From: Norana najaformis
Taxonomy: Eukaryota; Annelida; Clitellata; Crassiclitellata; Hormogastridae
DNA length: 64,000 nt
Assembly: GCA_964023275.1 (NCBI GenBank)
Contig: OZ029917.1
Span: 17,986,374-18,050,373, forward strand
Reading direction: 5' to 3'
In this document: positions 37,001-46,269 of the stretch, in pieces
How positions within the stretch are numbered: position 1 is the stretch's first letter
How the letters are laid out: each line of letters starts with the position of its first letter
The notes under the pieces: model-generated
What the model was told of the DNA's origin: nothing
The model's database searches: none
The model's input: only the letters and a program-made list of their open reading frames with translations
Program-made: the position numbers and the translations under genes

Positions 37001-39326
37001 GCATTCCACAGATTATGAGGATGATTACCAGAGTGTCTCCCTTCCATCCCCTTCTCTCTCACTCTTTCGACGTTTCGGTTGAATTAGATGTCTTCTGAAA
37101 CCCCTTTAGAGCTTCGTTATGTTATGCTAATTCGCTTTTAGAGCCTTGGCTACAGGCCGGACCCAGGATTGCCCAGCTCCGCAGCACCCGCCGCCGCCGC
37201 CTTCTGTGTCGGCCTTTATAGTTGAACTTCTTTTCATGAAAACGACCCTTCACGCGGTTATACGGCGCTCGACTACGCACCATTTGATCACGCGACGTTT
37301 GATCACACAACATTTTGGTATAACGACGTTTAGGGCAGAAAAAAAGAGAACACTTGCTAAATGATACAAATGTCCCGATTACCTTTCACCTATAGCCTAA
37401 TAATATTCATTTTGGTCTAACTTTCTGTGTCGACGTAGACCGCTGTACACGTAATCTCAATCGTAAAAGTAAACTCAAAATTCCTAAATTGCTACCTGAA
37501 AGCTAAGCTCCGGGCACCAGCTTATTCATGAGCGCTGCGTCAAGTCAGAATGGTTGTCCAGAATACCGCGTGAAGGGCAAGATCTGGTTCCCGAGAGACC
37601 AGGGACGGGAAAGAGACGGAAACAGACGGAAACAGACGGAAGGGTTGATACGGTGGGTTGTTGTAAGTATGAGAGGAATTGTAAGACGGCGGATTGGATG
37701 GATAAGGGGAATATTTCTATAAAAGGTTGGAATTTAATATTAAATCGAAAGCCTAATGAGTGATAGACATAGGGTCTTCAGACAAACGATCCTAGATGAA
37801 TGACAAAACGATACCAGTGCCGGTATATACCACCAATTTGTTTTATGCTACAAATTTCATACGGACTTAGTGTGGATGCGTATCACGTGGGCATGTACAA
37901 TCTGCCTACCCATCATTGTTGTTCCCACTGCTGATGTACATAAACGCCGCTTCTGGGTAAACGATTGTGTCTGGTATATGAATCACTAGATAGTGCCCAC
38001 CATATCGGACGATTCGTAAACGTTTCTGAAAACATTCAACAGTGCATAATATCTTTGCCAGTATTCTCAAATTTGTTCACAAATTTCGATTTTTGTCCAC
38101 GTCCACATCTCAAGCAGCTGCAACAACAGTCAATAAACACTCTAAATAGAATGATCTTCATGGCTTAAATGTGCGCCAAGTATACAAGAACTCAAAAAGT
38201 GAAATTTAATCTAATGCCTATGCATGTCCATCATGGAAATGTGGCATGAACGATGATGACCAATATGTGACGTAAATCTAATGTGATTAAGAGATATATA
38301 AGCCTACTAATGTTTATCATCAATTGAAATGAATTAATTAGGCCTATTGCTAAAGAAACCATCTGAGAGTTTAAGGCTGCATAACCGAAAAAGCATCATA
38401 CGCAGTCAGTAATTTTCCTACCGGTGCTATGATGAAACAAAAGGAGTTGCGAATATCTTTACCGTTGTACCACTGTTGCGACGTCATATTGATAGTATGC
38501 GTGGTGATTCCATTCTGAACCACGGTGCTGATTTGAAACCAGGAGTAGTTTGGATCAGTTCGGTAGACGTAGTCGTACAAAGACCTCGATCTACTTGCTG
38601 CAAACGAAATGCAGAATAATCAATTAAAAGCCTTCGCCCGCCTCTGCGTGCAATTACACACAAGCCTCGGCCAGGCAAAGATAATTGCAGTCGTAGGCCT
38701 AAAGTCGAAATTTTGTAAAATGTTACTCAGAAGCTAGCGCATAGGCACCAGCTTATTCACGAACGCTGTCTCAAATTAGAGGGTAATCGAAAGATACTGT
38801 ATGAATGCCATGATCTGGTTGACAGATTATAATTAGTGGTGGTGGTGGTGGTAGTACTGGCAGTAGCAGCATCGGTTACGGCTCTAGCCAAGGAATTCTG
38901 AATTTGCTGGGTTTTGCAAGTGTGAGTTTGTCATACCATTTACCTATAGTAAGCGAATTACAATAGTCCATACGTCTGGAGACCAATGCATTTACCAATA
39001 ACTGCTGAGTAAGGAGTGGCGTGATGAAACTTCTAGGTGATATACTTAAATGAGCACATCTCGTTTGCCGATAGTGGCGGCTGGGCGCTGCGACGAGAAA
39101 ATGAAATTTTCCAATGTCGAGCGCGTGTAATTCGGAATGAGTAGGCCTAGCTGTCCACGGATCGTCTAAAGCCACACGCGCCAACTCACCTTTTATTCGG
39201 GTAAACGTAATAATCAGTGAAGAAAATTCTAAATTAAAGTATAACTGACCCTTTTCTGTCGCGACGCATGGCAGGAAGCCACGGTCAGAGAAGCCACTAA
39301 AAGCCAAAGGACAAGCTGTCAGCCAT
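22081..39326 (-). CDS. Secreted AprA/PhoPQ-related hydrolase-fold protein, copy B (exons 1-3 frameshifted)
   Basis: Exons in transcript order: 39250-39326, 38463-38597, 37910-38025, 34799-34910, 33128-33247, 31908-32000, 30951-31040, 30181-30310, 29205-29322, 28377-28470, 27223-27261, 26440-26528, 24778-24865, 23269-23334, 22081-22200. Exons 4-15 have exactly the lengths of copy A and stay open. They show coding-like divergence (for example NFHHYW for NMHHYW in exon 8, many third-base changes in exon 12) and retain GESKRG, GGSDEFF and TGHS. Exon 1 lacks one T, exon 2 lacks one G and exon 3 has one extra C compared with A. As written, the N-terminus, including most of the signal peptide, is therefore out of frame. 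All three changes are homopolymer-length changes inside the segment nearly identical to A. They may be sequencing errors or real pseudogenising changes. If real, exons 4-15 could still be expressed from the intact exons 1-3 of copy C. Confidence 0.75.
22870..23020 (+). repeat. L2/CR1-like 3' end in last intron of copy B
   Basis: The block contains TGACGCAGCGCTGTGAATAA and ends in TTTACGATTACGATTAC, the typical tail of this family. It is longer than the equivalent in copy A (5165-5260). Confidence 0.6.
23875..24060 (-). repeat. tRNA-derived SINE in intron of copy B
   Basis: It is the orthologous copy of the 6105-6290 SINE, with the same body and tail, so the insertion predates the duplication of the units. 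Confidence 0.75.
24905..26095. repeat. Microsatellites and degenerate retroelement block in copy B
   Basis: TATG tracts (24905-24970 and 25610-25680) and AAT/ATT tracts (about 25004-25080) surround retroelement-like frames at 25092-25295 (minus) and 25834-26098 (either strand). It is equivalent to 7186-8280 of unit A. No host exon was seen here. Confidence 0.45.
27475..28305. mobile_element. Unclassified ~0.8-kb segment present in unit B only
   Basis: Copy A passes directly from the equivalent of 27470 to the equivalent of 28310 (around 9690-9715). Unit B has about 830 extra bases here, in the intron between exons 10 and 11. I saw no long ORF and no convincing inverted ends. It is probably an inserted mobile sequence, but a deletion in A is equally possible. 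Confidence 0.45.
28790..29085 (+). other. Unit-B-specific segment with an 81-codon open frame
   Basis: Sequence between exons 9 and 10 that differs completely from the same place in unit A (10190-10260). It has an open frame at 28821-29066 that I do not recognise: hydrophilic and His-rich near its C-terminus (HQHLHHQDD). No flanking splice sites in phase with the host gene were noted. It could be a fragment of a mobile element. Confidence 0.3.
29560..29715 (+). repeat. Polypyrimidine CTCCTT tract within L2-like 3' end (copy B)
   Basis: It is equivalent to 10735-10985 of unit A, with a different number of CTCCTT units and without the segment downstream of ACTTACTTCTT that A retains. Confidence 0.6.
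30537..30905 (-). mobile_element. L2/CR1-like LINE 3' end inserted only in copy B
   Basis: The minus-strand frame 30629-30898 contains GNRAFDLAGPTEWNKLP and FKAALKIHLFRLYYD, the standard C-terminus of L2/CR1-type ORFs. An ACTTACTTACT-like tail lies at its left edge. The surrounding intron sequence is contiguous in copy A (around 11815-11825), so this is a unit-B insertion after duplication, or a loss from A. Confidence 0.75.
32110..32960 (+). repeat. L2-like 3' region in intron 5 of copy B
   Basis: The 3' portion (32640-32960) matches 13015-13440 of unit A. The 5' portion (about 32117-32550) is absent from A and carries a frame with SGSSLFLSQILKLLLN, plausible for a degenerate LINE ORF. No host exon was seen here. 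Confidence 0.45.
33283..34565 (-). mobile_element. Degenerate L2/CR1-like LINE with reverse-transcriptase motifs, copy B only
   Basis: Read on minus, the frame 34030-34515 holds LLPSQQSGFRRSYSTESV and LLALFDINAAFDTVDQSIL, the fingers/palm region of a CR1/L2-type reverse transcriptase (F-D-x-x-A-A-F-D). Frames 33335-34172 continue the thumb and C-terminus with several frameshifts (SSVRDLGVTL, LHWLPIQERILFKI). The 3' end is a TTACGATTACGATTACGAT tail at 33283-33300. It lies in intron 4 of copy B. Copy A has about 200 bp of unrelated sequence there (13765-13965). It identifies the many short repeats with the same tail in this window as members of this family. Confidence 0.8.
35265..35760 (+). 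repeat. GTCC array plus tRNA-type SINE (unit B)
   Basis: A nearly pure GTCC run lies at 35291-35391. A plus-strand SINE at 35495-35690 has GGTTCGAGCTTCC and GCTCAGCGCCATCGATTGG. AGT/AAT triplets follow. It corresponds to 14840-15385. Confidence 0.7.
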
Positions 39327-39382
39327 TAGCCGTAAGCAGTGAGAACAGATGATCCTGAACTGTGCAACAGTTGATCAGTATG

Positions 39383-39389
39383 TTTTATA
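39383..39389 (-). promoter_or_regulatory. TATA box of AprA-like copy B
   Basis: TATAAAA on minus, 57 nt upstream of the ATG at 39326, in a context identical to copy A. Confidence 0.65.
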
Positions 39390-40395
39390 AAGAGACCGAA
39401 CGACGCGTGTCCGATAGCGCGATTGCATTCGGTGTCACGTCACCCTGGGAAATGCCATGTGGTCGAACTTGAAGCATAACGTTATTTATTTGTCTTATAT
39501 CTATCATGAAATCTAGATGTTTTGTGTTTCTTATCATAAAAGCTTGTGCTGGGTCAGACACGTTTAGGACTAAATGAGCCATAAAACAAAAATTTAAAGA
39601 TAAGTAATTATTAGGTCAAGGATAAGAATGAATGCAGTTCTAATAAGTCATTATTAGGTCAAGGATTAGAATGAATGCGGTCCTAATAAGACATTATTAA
39701 ATGAGTGGTTGCACCTAAATTCATAATCTATAAAATGTCAAGAACCAAGTCCGAACGGCAGAAGACCAGGGAGAGGGAGAAGAGGGAAAGGAGCTGTTAG
39801 TGGTGGTGTTTAAGCTGTGAGTAATGGAAAGACAGCGGATTGGATGGAAAGGCAGCGGATTGGATGGATAAGGGTGTCGACTCCTATTCTACCTGGATAA
39901 CCTGATCCGGACTCTGACGTATCAGTTATTCTCTTGGTTTGATATAACCTCTCTTTTACTGGTCTTCTTTCGGTGTGGGCTATCTTAGTCTTCAACTTGG
40001 AACACTGACCTGCTGTATCTTCTCGTTATATCTTCGGTCGTCTGAACTGCGACAACGAGTAATGCGGGCGTGCCTTTCCCCATGTTTTGCACAACCTCCT
40101 ATCTTTTCGCTATCGCTCCGTCTCTCCACCTCACAATATGGTGGGCCCAAACCTAGAAATCACACCTCTGTGAGTCGGTTTCTGAATTCCCCGAGCTTCG
40201 CACAACCTCATGGGCGTCGGAATGGTTTGAAAAGTGGGACGGCTCACTCCTCAGCCGAGCAATAAGTGAGTCGCCGAAGACGTCGAGAGTGAGCCTCTGG
40301 AGAACGCTGAGAAAACGCAGCAATGAGCTAATGTGTTGCACATACAACATGCAGTTGAACATATTTTATCTAGTCTAATGACTTCTAAAACGTCT
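39390..40395. other. Intergenic flank upstream of copy B
   Basis: No gene was found. It equals 19002-19964 except for a duplicated 57-bp TAATTATTAGGTCAAGG-type block at about 39603-39660. One copy of this block resembles unit C and the other resembles unit A. Confidence 0.6.
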
Positions 40396-40690
40396 TCCTT
40401 CCTTCCTTCTTCCTTTCTTCCTTCCTTCCTTCCTTCCTTCCTTCCTTCCTTCCTTCCTTCCTTCTCCTTCCTTCCTTCCTTCCCTTCCTTCCGTCCTTCC
40501 TTCCTTCCTTCCTTCCTTCCTTCCTTCTTTCCTTCCTTCCTTCCTTCCTTCTTCTTTCCTTCCTTCCTTCCTTTACATTCATGCCCTCTATACATCCATC
40601 TATACGTCCGTCCGTCCGTCCCGTCCGTCCGTCCGTCCGTCCGTCCGTCCGTCCGTCGGTCCGTCCGTCCGTCCGTCCGTCCACCTACTC
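40396..40690 (+). repeat. CTTC array fused to GTCC array at the unit B/C junction
   Basis: An interrupted CTTC microsatellite (40396-40573) runs directly into TTACATTCATGCCCTCTATA. That sequence belongs to the GTCC/SINE composite (compare 35262-35282). A GTCC array then follows (40606-40681). In unit A the CTTC array is instead followed by unrelated DNA, so the joint at about 40574 is a rearrangement breakpoint within simple repeats. Confidence 0.85.
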
Positions 40691-40784
40691 CTATTCCATC
40701 CATCAATCCATCTAGCCATCAATCGAGCTATACATCTATACATCCATCCACCCTGCTTCCATTTCACCCTCCCATCTATGGGAC

Positions 40785-40968
40785 AAGGCAGCCGATTGGT
40801 TTGAGCGCTCGGCTTGTAACGCGAACGTCAGGGGTTCGAGCTTCCGTCCGCTGAGACGGTTACTGTGCAGTTAGTGTGTAGGAACCTTGAGCAAGTCCTT
40901 CACTCACCACTGCTCAGCGCCATCGATTGGTGTTTGGTAAATAGATATTGGCGCTTAATAAATGCAGG

Positions 40969-41000
<32 letters not shown>

Positions 41001-41130
41001 TAATAAAAATAATAATAATAATAATAATTCGATTCTTTCTCCGGAGCGTTTTTTATAAGCCCCGAGGGATTATAAGTACCTTGGGCATAAAAATAATAAG
41101 AAGAATAATAATTATAATCCATCCATTCAT
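40785..41130 (+). repeat. tRNA-type SINE and AAT triplets (unit C)
   Basis: It is the third copy of the composite, with the SINE at 40785-40970 and an AAT run at 40970-41030. A spacer with TCCGGAGCG and then ATCC units follows before the unit-C flank begins. The ~1.2 kb found in units A and B between these points is missing. Confidence 0.65.
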
Positions 41131-42117
41131 CCATTTGAAAGCCAAGCTTTCCTGACTCGATCACATCGGTAATTGTGATTGAGTCACAATTGTGGCCATC
41201 CCCTTATCTCTCAACTCTTTCGACTTTTCGGTTAAATTTCATGTCTGCACTTTAGACCTTCGTTATGTTATGTTAACTGGCTTTTGGAGTCTTGGTTACA
41301 TGCCTGACCCAGGATTTCCCAGCTCCGCCGTCGCCGCTGCGGTCTGTGTCGGTCGTTATAGTTGAACTTTTCGTGACAACGACGCTTCACACGGTTATAC
41401 GGCGTTTGTCTACGCACCATTTGATCACGCGACGTTTGATCACACAACATCTGGCATATACGGCGTTTGACTACGCACCATTTGATCACGCGACGTTTGA
41501 TCACACAACATTTGGTATAACGAGGTTTAGGGCGCAACAAAATAGAGAACACCTGCGAAATGCTATAAATGTCCGATTACCTTTCGCCTATAGCCTAATA
41601 ATAGTCATTTTGGTCTACCTTTCTATGTCGACGTAGACCATTACACACGTAATCGTAATCGTAACCGTAAACTCACAAATTCCTAAATTGCTATCTGAAA
41701 GCTGAGCGCCGGGCACCAGCTTATTTATGAGCGCTGCGTCAAGTCAGAATGGTTCTCCAGAAATACCACGTGAAGGGCAAGATATGGTTCCCGAGAGACC
41801 AGGGACGGAAACAGACGGAAACAGACGGAAACAGACGGAAACAGACGGAAGAGTTGATACGGTGGGTTGTTGTAAGTTTGAGAGGAATGGTAAGACGGCA
41901 AATTGGATGGATAAGGGTAAGATTTCTAGAAAAGGTTGGAATTTAATATTAGATGGAAATCCTAATGAGTGATAGACAGAGGGTCTTCAGACAAACGATC
42001 CTAGATGAATTTCAGAACGATACCAGTGCCTGTATGTACCACCAATTTGTTTTATGCTACATATTTAATATGGGCCTTGTGTGATGCGTATCACGTGGGC
42101 ATGTACAATCTTCCTAC
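41131..42117. other. Sequence downstream of copy C exon 3, no further exons
   Basis: It aligns with 37045-37909 of unit B. It includes a short duplicated block (ACGCACCATTTGATCACGCG occurs at 41413 and 41473) and the decamer-bearing L2-like 3' end (41640-41930). I looked for exons 4-15 between here and 40570 and found none. Confidence 0.7.
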
Positions 42118-42369
42118 CCATCATTGTTGTTCCCACTGCTGATGTACATAAACGCCGCTTCTGGGTAAACGATTGTGTCTGGTATATGAATCACTAGATA
42201 GTGCCACCATATCGGACGATTCGTAAACGTTTCTGAAAAAAATTCAACAGTGCATAATATCTTCGCAGTATTCTCAAATATGTTAACAAATTTTAATTTT
42301 TGTCCACATCTCAAGCAGCCGCAACAACAGTCAATAAACACTCTATATAGTATGATCTTCATGGCTTAA

Positions 42370-42620
42370 ACGTGCGCAGTAGCCTAGGAAGTGTTGAAAG
42401 TTGTGTGAGCCAACATCAATACAGTACAGTATTAAGGTGGATAAAATTATACCTTATCCGATATAATCTGTAAGAATAGGTAGATATCTCCGTTGGTCAA
42501 AAAAGTTGTGTCAGCATGTTCCGGGCTCTGCGTCACAGAGCCTAACCTTGTGTGAGCATAGGCGCCTTCGGCGCCATGGCTCCCGGGTCCCTGAATGTGT
42601 GCGAAGTATAGGCCTACATC
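42370..42620. mobile_element. Unit-C-specific insertion with two hairpins (intron 2)
   Basis: About 245 bp present in unit C but not in A or B, bordered by GTGCG on both sides. It contains GGCTCTGCGTCACAGAGCC and GGCGCCTTCGGCGCC, each able to fold into a hairpin. No coding frame was seen. It may be a small non-autonomous element. Confidence 0.45.
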
Positions 42621-43596
42621 AACTCAAATAAAGTGAAATTTAATCTAATGCCTATGCATGTCCATCATGGAAATGTGGCATGAACGATGATGACCAAAAT
42701 GTGACGTAAATCTAATGTGATTAAGAGATATATAAGCCTACAAATGTTCATCGTCAATTGAAAAGAATTGCTAAAGAAACCATCTGAGAGTTTAAGGCTG
42801 CATAACCGAGAAAGCATCATGCGCAATCAGTAATTTTCCTACCGGTGCTATAATGAAACAAAAGGAGTTGCGAATATCTTTACCGTTGTACCACTGTTGC
42901 GACGTCATATTGATAGTATGCGTGGTGATTCCATTCTGAACCACGGTGCTGATTTGAAACCAGGAGTAGATTGGATCATTTCGGTAGACGTAGTCGTATA
43001 AAGGACCTCGATCTACTTGCTGCAAACGAAATGCAGAATAATCAATTAAAAGCCTTCGCCCGCCTCTGCGTGCAATTACACACAAGCCTCGGCCAGGCAA
43101 AGATAATTGCAGTCGTAGGCCTAAAGTCGAAATTTTGTAAAATGTTACTCAGAAGCTAAGCGCATAGCACCAGCTTATTCACGAACGCTGTCTCAAATTA
43201 GAGGGTAATCGAAAGATACCGTATGAATACCATGATCTGGTTGACAGATTATTATTATTATTAGTGGTGGTGGTGGTGGTAGTACTGGCAGTAGCAGTAT
43301 CGGTTACGGCTCTAGCCAAGGAATTCAGAATTTGCTGGGTTTTGCAAGTGTGAGTTTGTCATACCAATTACCTATAGTAAGCGAATTACAATAGTCCATA
43401 CGTCTGGAGACTAATGCATTTACCAATAACTGCTGAGTAAGGAGTGGCGTGATGAAACTTCTAGGTGATATACTGAAATGAGCACATCTCGATGGGCGCT
43501 GCGACGAGAAAATGAAATTGTCCAATGTCGAATGCATGTAATTCGGAATGAGTAGTCCTAGCTGTCCATGGACCGTCTAAAGCCACACGCGCCAAC

Positions 43597-43799
43597 TCAG
43601 CTCGCAGCCGACATCTTAGTAGATAAAAATAGTTACATAGTTATGCATGAGAACCAATTCATGCTGGAAGGTTAAAAAGGCGTCATTTAACTTCAAATAC
43701 ATAGTTGCTGTCGTCATGTCTGCGTTTCTGTCGAGAGATCAGCTTCAAAACCCCGGAACTACGCTTCTCTTGAGTTTCTATACAGACTTTAGCCTTCTC
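43597..43799. mobile_element. About 200-bp insertion in intron 1 of copy C
   Basis: Units A and B read CCAACTCACCTTTTATTCG without a break. In unit C about 205 bp separates two CTCA copies (before 43598 and at 43798), consistent with a short insertion and 4-bp duplication. The internal sequence is not recognised. Confidence 0.5.
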
Positions 43800-43996
43800 A
43801 CCTTTTATTCGCGTAAATGTAATATTCGTTGAAGAAAATTTCTAAATTAAAGTATAACTGACCCTTTTCTGTCGCGACGCGTGGCAGGATGCCACGGTCA
43901 GAGAAGCCACCAAAAGCCAAAGGAAAAGCTTGTCAGCCATTAGCCGTAAGCAGTGAGAACAGATGATCCTGAACTGTGCAACAGTTGATCAGTATG

Positions 43997-44003
43997 TTTT
44001 ATA
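43997..44003 (-). promoter_or_regulatory. TATA box of AprA-like copy C
   Basis: TATAAAA on minus, 57 nt upstream of the ATG at 43940. The same context as in copies A and B suggests this truncated copy still has a promoter. Confidence 0.65.
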
Positions 44004-44989
44004 AAGAGGCCGAACGACGCATGGCCGATAGCGCGATTGCATTCGGTGTCACGTCACCCTGGGAAATGCCATGTGGTCGAACTTGAAGCATAACGTTATT
44101 TGTCTTATATCTATCATGAAATCTAGATTTTTTTTTTTTCTTATCATAAAAGCTTGTGCTGGGTCAGACACGTTTAGGACTAAGTGAGCCATAAAACAAA
44201 ATTTAAAGATAAGTAATTATTAGGTCAAGGATAAGAATGAATGCAGTTCTAATAAGTCATTATTAAATGAATGGTTGCACTTTATTCATAATCTACAAAT
44301 TAAGACGCGTATACGATTTTGCGTAATCACCATTTTTATTTTCGCTATTTGATTGCGCCATTTAGAGTTTCGTCCTTTCAGTAGTAAACCTCTGTATGTA
44401 CCTGAGTTTGTAACCCCCAATTTATGTTGATAAGAATGCCAGTGGTATTGTCCTATATTTCCTATATTTCTGCTTTCTTTCATGCATCCAGGGCCGGCTA
44501 TATGCATATTCTAAGTGTTCAGCCGAATGGGGCAGGAGATTTTAAGGGACCACCGAATTCTTGACTGCGATTTTTTGTCAGATTGAAATTGGAAGGAATG
44601 GCGGAAATAGCGAGAATGGGAAAAGCCACACTGCAAGCCATGGGTAGGACCACGATAAGTGAGATATCTTGCGAGAGAATTCTAGGCCTGAAGGTGTGCA
44701 AACACGCATTTTTGGACATTGAACCACGAGCATTCTTCATTCTGTTACAGCTTGAACTTATTTTTAGGTGATGTGAGCAGTCTTCCGTTACTGCCATCAT
44801 CCTTTTTGTCGTGGTTTAGCAAATATACTCTCTTCTTTGCCTCTACACAAAGATGGTTAAGACAATCAGAAGACTTGGTCGGGTAGAGACATGTCTTGGG
44901 ATTTATTAAAGAACGAAGATATTGATGTTGACTGAACTTTAAAGACTTGAATATATGAATTATATTTCATTAAATTACTTAAGTAAGTA

Positions 44990-45440
44990 AAGTAAATAAG
45001 TATATTCTTTATTAACCAATAGCTAATCGCACATCGATTTACAAGTATTTAAGAACACAAGAAAAACTTAAATTGATTACAACATCCTAATAATAAAACA
45101 TTTGCGCTTTAATTTATCAGTGGGAGGAACAATACAATCATGGGTGTGGGGCCATAGGGAATAACTGAGGGTTTTAACAGGTGGGAGGATGTAAGACATG
45201 GTTTGGGTTGTTCAAGGTTGCTTTAAAAGGACGAGCATCGGCTATGCCACAGAGTTCATCGAACGTTGGGGAGTCCCAGGAAGATAGTGGAGACGCACAA
45301 GTCTGCGCATCAAAGGCTGGAGCCGAGCCCTAGCCTGTGTCCCAGCGTAGCCCCACCACACGGGAGAGGCGTACAGCATCCTTGCCAGTGTTGTGGCTCG
45401 GACAACGTCGTAGAGCCTGCGCACGATCCTGTTCACTCTC
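44990..45440 (-). mobile_element. Non-LTR retrotransposon 3' fragment
   Basis: The minus-strand frame 45242-45436 contains RATTLARMLYASPVWWGYA and RARLQPLMRRLVRLHYLPG, the conserved region downstream of the reverse transcriptase in Jockey/RTE-X-like LINEs. An AT-rich 3' end with AAGTAAGTAAAGTAAATAAG lies at its left edge. It differs from the L2-like family elsewhere in the window. Confidence 0.7.
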
Positions 45441-46269
45441 AGCGCGCAATTTTTCGTAAAGATATATTTTCAAGTATGTAACCGGTAAAAACGACATTTT
45501 CTAGACGAAGCAGCAATTAGGACAAAAATTAATTTGTATAAGCTTAGTTAACAGTATGGGCACTTATTTTATGTTCTACTGGTCTAAGTGGTTAATTCAA
45601 TTTTATTAGTCAGAGTCAAATCGCATCTGAAAAAACTGTTGATAATCGCATCTGAAAAAACTGTTGATATAATTTCTTTCAGATTTCCAGTGCAGAACTC
45701 CGATCGTTTTAAAATCTGGGAGCGTGCAATGCAATCAGAAAAATTCCATGTACCAACATGGTTTACCAGGTGTTAATAAAGTAACCGAGTAGGCGGGGCT
45801 CTTGGCTTACATGCGGTGGCTCCAATGGCCGCCTCTGGCGATACACAATTGCGCTCTCTCTAGTTCTTTTATTACTTCATAGTTCCCGCCAACTAGTATT
45901 ATTATTTCTGGTTCTCCCAGCCGCCTAGCAACAGAATTGAAACACCAAGCACGATGCCCGATATGGGTTAACATCGCAACTCATGACGGGATTATCATTA
46001 TATTGAAGTTCTTTCAGATCCAGGTCACTGTTATGAGCGGAAGCACTCGTGGAATAATCAGAAAACTGAAATTAATAGTGTTGATGATGGCCATATAATT
46101 TGGATTGGCACTTCGTTTCTGGACATCTCATTTGAGACACCTTATTAAGTTGTCATATTTCATGCTTGCGTCTTTGATAATCCATTATTTCTACCGGCAA
46201 TGTTTGACCTCCGATGTCGCGACATTGCTTGCATGACTGATACTGACCAGAATATAGAGCTATATAAAC

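Larger units (their letters stand above)
42118..43940 (-). pseudogene. AprA-like copy C, truncated: intact exons 1-3 only
   Basis: Exon 1 43863-43940, exon 2 42884-43019 and exon 3 42118-42232 have exactly the lengths and phases of copy A. They are open and encode a signal peptide (MADKLFLWLLV...), the RQKR site and the family's N-terminal motifs ([25 protein letters not shown]). Differences from A include F for V at residue 6 and N/I in place of T/N in the DPNY region. No exon 4 lies downstream within unit C. If intron 3 were retained, translation would stop at the TAG two bases into it, giving a 110-residue secreted fragment. Alternatively the exon 3 donor could splice to exon 4 of copy B at 34910, which has matching phase. 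It is marked pseudogene because it is incomplete; its function is unknown. Confidence 0.75.

Noticed and set aside
44489..44560. hAT transposon terminus (CAGGGCCGG)
   Set aside because: Only one end-like word was found, with no matching opposite end or 8-bp duplication recognised.
45242..45481. Host ORFs on both strands
   Set aside because: The minus frame is a LINE C-terminal fragment and the plus frame is its mirror.
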